Below, piece after piece: positions 59,384 to 64,000 of a stretch of 64,000 bases of DNA. Within the stretch, counting starts at the first letter, position 1. Every line of letters starts with the position of its first letter. This DNA comes from Parvibaculum sp040882025 (GTDB lineage Bacteria; Pseudomonadota; Alphaproteobacteria; Parvibaculales; Parvibaculaceae), in NCBI RefSeq assembly GCF_040882025.1, contig NZ_JBBECC010000169.1, forward strand, positions 1 to 64,000. Reading direction: 5' to 3'. Both the position numbers and the translations under genes were made by a program. The notes below the pieces were generated by a model that saw nothing but the letters and a program-made list of their open reading frames with translations, was not told the origin of the DNA and ran no database searches.

Positions 59384-60327
59384 GCCGCCACCTGCCATTT
59401 CAGCGCGATTGCCTCGGCGGTGCGCAGCGCCGCAGAAGTCATGATGTCGAGATTTCCCGCATAGGGCGGCAGGTAATGCCCTGCCCCTTCGACTTCGAGG
59501 AAGGTGCTGACCTTGAGGCCGGTGAAGGAGCGATCCATATCCGGCAGGTAAAGCGGGTTGTTGCCGCCAACTTTCTCGATCTGCACGGCCTGCTTCAGAC
59601 GGTAGCCGGGCACATAGGCCTGCACCTCGGCAACCTTCTTCCCGATGGCCGCGACGATCTTTGCCGGGTCCGCGTCGTCGCACAGGCAATGCACCGTGTC
59701 GCGCATAATGAGCGGCGGTTCGGCCGGATTGAGAATGATGATCGCCTTGCCGCAGGCGGCGCCGCCCACGCTTTCGATGGCTCTCGACGTCGTCTCGGTG
59801 AATTCGTCGATATTCGCGCGCGTGCCGGGGCCTGCGGATTTCGAAGCGATGGAGGCGACGATCTCGCCATAGAGCACGGGCGAGACGCCGCTGACGGCGG
59901 CAATGATGGGGATCGTCGCCTGGCCGCCGCAGGTGACCATGTTCAGGTTCCGCTCGTTTGCGAGCCTGTCGAGATTGACGCTCGGCACCACATAGGGGCC
60001 GATGGCGGCGGGCGTCAGGTCGATCACCTGCTTGCCACGCGCCTGCAGGATTTCATTGTGATGCCGGTGGGCGCCCGCCGAAGTCGCATCGAAGACGATG
60101 CCGATGCTCTCGAATTCCGGCATCGCCACCAGGCCGTCGATGCCTCCCGCAGTGGTGGCGACACCGAGCCTCGTTGCGCGGGCGAGACCGTCGGATGCGG
60201 AGTCGATCCCCACCATCGCCGCCATCTCCAGCGTTTTGGAGAGGCGCATGATCTTGATCATCAGGTCGGTGCCGATATTGCCCGAGCCGATGATGGCGGT
60301 GCGTACCCTCCCCTTCGCTCCGATCAT
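59380..60327 (-). CDS. mhpF: Acetaldehyde dehydrogenase (acylating)
   Basis: 315 residues. IIGSGNIGTDLMIK at the N-terminus binds NAD+. The catalytic Cys is in NMVTCGGQATIP, and GPGTRANIDEFT and KVGGNNPLYLP complete the BphJ/DmpF/MhpF pattern. It converts acetaldehyde or propanal to the acyl-CoA with NAD+ and CoA. It pairs with the aldolase for substrate channelling, as shown by the 4-bp overlap. Confidence 0.94.
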   Translation of the reverse strand: MIGAKGRVRTAIIGSGNIGTDLMIKIMRLSKTLEMAAMVGIDSASDGLARATRLGVATTAGGIDGLVAMPEFESIGIVFDATSAGAHRHHNEILQARGKQVIDLTPAAIGPYVVPSVNLDRLANERNLNMVTCGGQATIPIIAAVSGVSPVLYGEIVASIASKSAGPGTRANIDEFTETTSRAIESVGGAACGKAIIILNPAEPPLIMRDTVHCLCDDADPAKIVAAIGKKVAEVQAYVPGYRLKQAVQIEKVGGNNPLYLPDMDRSFTGLKVSTFLEVEGAGHYLPPYAGNLDIMTSAALRTAEAIALKWQVAA

Positions 60328-60336
60328 TCGCGTCTC

Positions 60337-61116
60337 CTATTCGAAGGCGACGCGCAGGGGTTTGAAGCCCTGCACGCAAACGGTGAACTCGCTACCTGCC
60401 GTCGCATTGCACATCGGGCCGAGGGCGCCGGAGAGGATGATGTCGCCGGCTGCGAGCGGCCGGCCGACCTCCGCCATCTTTTTCGCAAGCCACCGCGCGG
60501 CGTTCAGCGGATTGCCGAGGCAGGCCGCCGCGACGCCGACCGATACCTGCCTGCCGTCAAGGCACATCTCCATGCCGCCCAGATGCAGATCGATTTCCGA
60601 CAATTTGCGCCGGTCGCTTCCGAGCACGAATTTCGCGCCCGAGGCATTGTCCGCGACCGTATCCGCCAGCGTGATCCGCCAGTCGGCAATGGCGCTGTCG
60701 ACGATTTCCACCGCCGCCACCGCGTAGTCGATGGCCGTCGCGACCTCTTCGAGGCTCGGCTCCGGGCTCTTGAGGGGCTTGCCGAGAACGAAGGCGATCT
60801 CGGCTTCCACCTTGGGCTGCATCAGCCCGGCAGCAGCAACCGAAGCCGCGCCGCTCATATCGTCGACATCGAACAGCATGCCGTAGTCCGGCTCGTTCAC
60901 GCCGAGTTGCGTCTGCACGGCGGGCGATGTGAGCCCGATCTTCCGGCCCACTATACGCTCGCCCGCCGCGAGACGCCTCCGCGTGTTGATCTCCTGAACG
61001 GCGTAGGCCGAGGCAACGCCGAAACCGGGGGCGGTTTCGGTCACCGGGGGTATGGGGGTCCGGCTACGTCGTGCCTCGGCCAGGGCGGCCGCTATCGCCT
61101 TCAGATCATGCGGCAT
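60337..61116 (-). CDS. mhpD: 2-hydroxypenta-2,4-dienoate hydratase
   Basis: 259 residues, MhpD/BphH/HpaH length. VGRKIGLTS, KVEAEIAFVLGKP with the metal-ligand Glu residues, VEIVDSAIADW, and DIILSGALGPMC match the hydratase/decarboxylase family of the FAH superfamily. It adds water to 2-hydroxypentadienoate made by the C-C hydrolase. Overlaps that gene by 11 bp and is 9 bp from mhpF, so it sits in the middle of the operon. Confidence 0.92.
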   Translation of the reverse strand: MPHDLKAIAAALAEARRSRTPIPPVTETAPGFGVASAYAVQEINTRRRLAAGERIVGRKIGLTSPAVQTQLGVNEPDYGMLFDVDDMSGAASVAAAGLMQPKVEAEIAFVLGKPLKSPEPSLEEVATAIDYAVAAVEIVDSAIADWRITLADTVADNASGAKFVLGSDRRKLSEIDLHLGGMEMCLDGRQVSVGVAAACLGNPLNAARWLAKKMAEVGRPLAAGDIILSGALGPMCNATAGSEFTVCVQGFKPLRVAFE

Positions 61117-61957
61117 CGGCCGCCCCGAAGAAGTCGCCCGTCACGCGGTTGAATTCCTCCGCGTGTTCCCATTGCGCCCAGTGTCCGCATTGCGGCAGGA
61201 CGAAAAGACGCGCTCTCGGAATCTGCTTGAGCAGCGGGAAGGCCATGTCGATGGGCATCACCCTGTCCTCGCGGCCCCAGATGATCATCGTTTCGTGCTT
61301 CAGCGAGGCAAGACGCGGATCGTTCCAGAGCGGCTCCATCAGCGCCTTCGGATCGGGACGCATGGGCGGCGTCTCGACGATATGCGGCTGCAGGGCGGTC
61401 TTCATGCGGCCTTCGAGCAGCTCGTCGGTGAGCTGGGACGGGTCGTAGACGAAATCCTTCACGAAGCCCTTGAGACGTTCGAGCGACGGGCCGGGACCGT
61501 CGTAAAAGAAGAGCAACGTCTTGATCGCTTCGGTCGGGAACTGGCTGAACATCGGTGTGCTGCCGCCCGGTCCCATCAGGACCATGCGGTTGACCTTTTC
61601 AGGCCGGTCCAGCGCCAGGCGCAGCGTCACCATGCCGCCCAGCGAGTTGCCGACGAAATGCGCCTTGTCGATGCCAAGCTCGTCGAGGAACTCGCCCATC
61701 TTCGTCGCGTACCAGGCAGGCATGGCGCTGCCCTTCGGCTTGATGTCCGACTTGCCGAAGCCCGGCAGGTCGGGGACGATCACACGGAAGCTCCGCGCCA
61801 GCACCTCGATGTTGCGGTTGTAGTTCGACCAGCCGCTTGCGCCCGGTCCGCCGCCGTGAATGAGAACGAGCGCCGGGCCTGCGCCCGCTTCGTTGTAGTG
61901 AATCCTGACGCCCTTGACCGTGACGAACCGGCTGGTGCTTTCTTCCGTGATGCTCAT
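61106..61957 (-). CDS. Meta-cleavage product C-C hydrolase (alpha/beta hydrolase, MhpC/BphD/HsaD type)
   Basis: 283 residues from the ATG at 61957. Motifs are IHGGGPGASGWSN (oxyanion region with the HGGGPGA typical of MCP hydrolases), nucleophile Ser105 in GNSLGGM, WGREDRVMP with the Asp, and CGHWAQWEH with the catalytic His. It hydrolyses the vinylogous 1,5-diketone from ring cleavage to a 2-hydroxydienoate and an acid. Position after the extradiol dioxygenase agrees. The R-group specificity (phenyl, alkyl or steroid) is not resolved. Confidence 0.92.
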   Translation of the reverse strand: MSITEESTSRFVTVKGVRIHYNEAGAGPALVLIHGGGPGASGWSNYNRNIEVLARSFRVIVPDLPGFGKSDIKPKGSAMPAWYATKMGEFLDELGIDKAHFVGNSLGGMVTLRLALDRPEKVNRMVLMGPGGSTPMFSQFPTEAIKTLLFFYDGPGPSLERLKGFVKDFVYDPSQLTDELLEGRMKTALQPHIVETPPMRPDPKALMEPLWNDPRLASLKHETMIIWGREDRVMPIDMAFPLLKQIPRARLFVLPQCGHWAQWEHAEEFNRVTGDFFGAADAA

Positions 61958-61983
61958 GAAACTTTTCCCCGTTTGCCTTTCTT

Positions 61984-62856
61984 CTAGACGCGCTTGTGGC
62001 CCCACATGCTCGTGACCTCGTGATGGGTCACGCGCCAGACATCGTCGTGAACCTCGATACCCGCCGTGCCGACCTCGACCTCGAAGCCCGAAGGCGTCGC
62101 GGCATAGAACGACACCATCTGGTCGTTCGAATGCTTGCCCAGCGTCATGGTCTGCTTGACGCCGCAGGCGCCGATGCGGTCCATCGCGAAGCCGACATCG
62201 TCCAGCGTCGCCATTTCCACCATGAAATGATGCAGCCGTTTCGGCGCCGGCATGGGCGCCAGCGCCAGCGTGTGGTGGCGCGGATTGCAGTGATAGAATT
62301 CGAGCACCAGCGTGAAGTCGGGCGAAACCGGTATGCCGATCGTGTCGGAAAGCCGGAAGCCCAGAAGCTCCGTGTAGAAATCGCGGATCTCGGCGATCTT
62401 TTCCGAAGCCAGCACAACATGGCCGGCGCCCTGGCCGCCCGTCATGAAACCGGAAACACCCGCCGGCGAATGGAACGGCATATTGGTGAGCGCCGTCGCG
62501 CCGACATAGACCTCGACCTGAAGCCCGGCCGGATCGGTGAGAACGAGAAGGTCGCGCACGCCGCGCTCCTTCTTCAGATTGCCGGATGCGGGCGAACAGG
62601 GAACGCCGGCCTTTTCGAGCCGCTCGCGAAGTTCCTGCAAGCCTTCCGGCGTTTCGACTTCGAGCCCGATGAAGGAAATGTCGTCCGCCGCCCCCTTGTC
62701 GAGATGGATACGGAAGGCCCGGTCGTCCATCCGGTAGCGGGCCGAGGTGCCGTTGCCGCGTCCCGGCATCAGACCCAGAAAACCCGTCAGATAATCATCC
62801 CATGCCTTGAGGTCGCTGACCTCGAAGCCGATATATCCAAGCGATGCGACGCCCAT
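61984..62856 (-). CDS. Extradiol dioxygenase, 2,3-dihydroxybiphenyl 1,2-dioxygenase type
   Basis: 290 residues, two VOC domains. Fe(II) ligands are H146, H210 and E261, almost exactly the BphC spacing (146/209/260 in Burkholderia BphC). LGYIGFEVSDLKAWDDY at the N-terminus and PSGFEVEVG at the C-terminus are family marks. It cleaves a 3-substituted catechol at the 1,2 position. The following genes are the C-C hydrolase, hydratase, aldehyde dehydrogenase and aldolase, which fixes its place in the pathway. Confidence 0.93.
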   Translation of the reverse strand: MGVASLGYIGFEVSDLKAWDDYLTGFLGLMPGRGNGTSARYRMDDRAFRIHLDKGAADDISFIGLEVETPEGLQELRERLEKAGVPCSPASGNLKKERGVRDLLVLTDPAGLQVEVYVGATALTNMPFHSPAGVSGFMTGGQGAGHVVLASEKIAEIRDFYTELLGFRLSDTIGIPVSPDFTLVLEFYHCNPRHHTLALAPMPAPKRLHHFMVEMATLDDVGFAMDRIGACGVKQTMTLGKHSNDQMVSFYAATPSGFEVEVGTAGIEVHDDVWRVTHHEVTSMWGHKRV

Positions 62857-62868
62857 CGGTTTCTCTCC

Positions 62869-63699
62869 CTATTTTCCGTATTTGGCGGCAAGGCCCGCGC
62901 CCGCCGCCACGATGCCGATGCCCCGGACACCGATGCCCGTCTCGCAGATCAGGACGCCGCCGGTTGCGGGCGCGCTGTCCCGCCGCGACGCGAAATAGAC
63001 ATAGGAGCCGGCATATTCCGCAGGCGCCGGCACCCGGCCGAGCGGCACGACAGGTGCCGCGAGCGCCGGCAGATCGACGCTGCTGATCGCCTTGTCGGCA
63101 AGGCCGAGCGCGGCCGGCCCGCGCAGGTCGGTATCGATCGGCCCCGGTGCCACGCCGTTGACGCGGACGGTCGGCGCCCATTCGAAGGCAAGCTGGCGGA
63201 TCAAGCCGACGACCGCATGTTTCGACGCGGTGTAGAGCGCGCCGCCGCCCGCCGGATCGAAGCCGGCATTGGAAACCGTGTAGACGAGCGAGCCGCCGGA
63301 GCGGACCAACGCCGGGAGCGCCGCCTTCGCGAGATGCAGGTATCCCTTCACATTGACGCCGAACAATTCGTCGAAGGCGCCGTCGATCTGCTCTTCCGGC
63401 ATGTCGTCGAGCGTGACGCTGTAATCCCAGATGCCGGCATTGCCGATGGCGCAGTCGAGCTTGCCGAAACGCTCCACCGCCAGCGCCACCGCCGCCTTGT
63501 TGTCCGGCCCCGAGCGCACGTCGCCCGCATGGGTCAGGACGGCATCGCCATGGTGGCGCTTCACTTCCTGGAGTTTCTCCGCCGAGCGGTCGAACACCAC
63601 CACCCGTGCGCCCTCCTCCACGAACCTGTCGACGATGGCACGGCCGAGACCCGATGCACCTCCCGTCACAAGCGCGACTTCTCCTTCCAGTCTTCCCAT
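62869..63699 (-). CDS. cis-2,3-dihydrodiol dehydrogenase-type SDR
   Basis: 276 residues from the ATG at 63699. SDR motifs are TGGASGLGRAIVD for NAD binding, CAIGNAGIWDY (the long NAG variant common to BphB/HcaB/NahB), and YTASKHAVVGL with the catalytic Tyr-x3-Lys. The family oxidises the cis-dihydrodiol made by ring-hydroxylating dioxygenases to the catechol. Next to a ring-hydroxylating dioxygenase beta subunit, so the assignment by context is strong. Confidence 0.9.
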   Translation of the reverse strand: MGRLEGEVALVTGGASGLGRAIVDRFVEEGARVVVFDRSAEKLQEVKRHHGDAVLTHAGDVRSGPDNKAAVALAVERFGKLDCAIGNAGIWDYSVTLDDMPEEQIDGAFDELFGVNVKGYLHLAKAALPALVRSGGSLVYTVSNAGFDPAGGGALYTASKHAVVGLIRQLAFEWAPTVRVNGVAPGPIDTDLRGPAALGLADKAISSVDLPALAAPVVPLGRVPAPAEYAGSYVYFASRRDSAPATGGVLICETGIGVRGIGIVAAGAGLAAKYGK

Positions 63700-63734
63700 G
63701 AGCCTCCCCGCTCGTTGACGTTTCGGATCCTGTC

Positions 63735-64000
63735 CTAGAACAGGGTGCTCATGTTGGTCGCGCGGATCAGCGTCTGGTCGAGATAGATTTCCCGCCCGCA
63801 GAGCTTCAACTCCTTGCCGGTGCGGCGAAGCGTATCGACGCGCCGCCCGACCCACATGCTCTCCTCCGTATTGAGACGGCTGCGATAAAGGATGAAGGCG
63901 ACCTCGACCGTCGTCTCCGCGCCGTTCACGCCGGTGATGCGGACATTGTCGACGATATGGCGCGTGCGGGACGGCGGATCTTCGGACCATGAGGAGCCGG
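63735..64000 (-). CDS. Aromatic-ring-hydroxylating dioxygenase beta subunit, C-terminal part (cut by right edge)
   Basis: The last 88 residues are visible and the frame stays open to base 64000. The segment resembles the BphE/HcaF/CmtAc family C-terminus: RTRHIVDNVRITGV, a hydrophobic strand ending in LYRSRLNTEESMWVGRRVDTLRR, and GREIYLDQTLIRATNMSTLF. The small subunit stabilises the alpha3beta3 oxygenase. The alpha subunit, ferredoxin and reductase would lie beyond the window. First visible gene of the meta pathway operon. Confidence 0.88.
   Translation of the reverse strand, partial: GSSWSEDPPSRTRHIVDNVRITGVNGAETTVEVAFILYRSRLNTEESMWVGRRVDTLRRTGKELKLCGREIYLDQTLIRATNMSTLF

Noticed and set aside
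59275..63738. Plus-strand frames of 625 and 580 codons opposite the meta-pathway genes.
   Set aside because: Antisense shadows of mhpF, mhpD, the hydrolase, extradiol dioxygenase and SDR, all with intact catalytic motifs on the minus strand.

Overview
The window is GC-rich, densely coded bacterial DNA, almost certainly from an alphaproteobacterium. Supporting signs are the PHA synthase and depolymerase pair, the phosphatidylserine synthase and decarboxylase pair, an Atm1-type ABC exporter, Tat-exported amidohydrolases and aromatic meta-cleavage operons. A Rhizobiales or Parvibaculum-like lineage would fit, but the sequence alone does not fix the genus. A run of 100 N at 2007-2106 shows this is a draft scaffold. 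I see no rRNA, tRNA, CRISPR array, insertion sequence or prophage.

Layout. 1-0.7 kb: N-terminal part of a MalT/LuxR-type regulator. 0.8-2.6 kb: an MDR oxidoreductase, the assembly gap, and a truncated TonB-like membrane protein. 2.8-7.3 kb: a carbamoyl-putrescine style module (carbamate kinase, APC permease, an atypical ornithine/putrescine carbamoyltransferase, and divergently N-carbamoylputrescine amidase). 7.2-10.2 kb: a phospholipase D/VTT-domain fusion coupled to an endonuclease/exonuclease/phosphatase-family enzyme. 10.2-12.9 kb: Tat-exported amidohydrolase, SDR and SnoaL-like operon. 13.1-14.9 kb: a NarL/NarX-type two-component system. 15-17.6 kb: a Cys-type sulfatase overlapping the gene for its formylglycine-generating enzyme. 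17.8-20.4 kb: PHA depolymerase and synthase. 20.7-22.9 kb: two sulfotransferase-like genes of lower GC. 22.9-26.3 kb: DUF1330, DUF2855, GST and TetR genes around an intergenic region with two perfect palindromes. 26.6-27.8 kb: a secreted protein with a long Gln/Arg-rich tail. 27.8-31.8 kb: a translationally coupled operon of a beta-CASP nuclease, an archaeal-type PRPP synthetase and an AMP-phosphorylase-like enzyme.

31.9-38.4 kb: amidohydrolase, enoyl-CoA hydratase, glutamate dehydrogenase family, UppP and a fatty acid desaturase. 38.6-44 kb: a membrane histidine kinase convergent with a PilZ-like/PhcB-like methyltransferase fusion, followed by an RND/MMPL exporter. 44.3-49.4 kb: a methyltransferase with a polylysine linker, pssA, psd and the Atm1-like exporter. 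49.5-51.2 kb: a LysM protein and a LOG-family protein.

51.5-64 kb is an aromatic catabolic island, mostly on the minus strand. One module has an HpaB-type monooxygenase, an aldehyde dehydrogenase, an extradiol dioxygenase and an FAH-family enzyme, with a divergent TetR gene. The second is a textbook dioxygenolytic meta pathway in reaction order: ring-hydroxylating dioxygenase beta subunit (cut by the right edge), dihydrodiol dehydrogenase, extradiol dioxygenase, C-C hydrolase, hydratase, acylating aldehyde dehydrogenase, aldolase, and an AraC regulator. It would deliver pyruvate and acetyl- or propionyl-CoA.

The two most interesting systems are the archaeal-like nucleotide module at 27.8-31.8 kb and the possible lipid-signal or lipid-modification module at 38.6-44 kb. 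Both are inferences from domain content and gene order.
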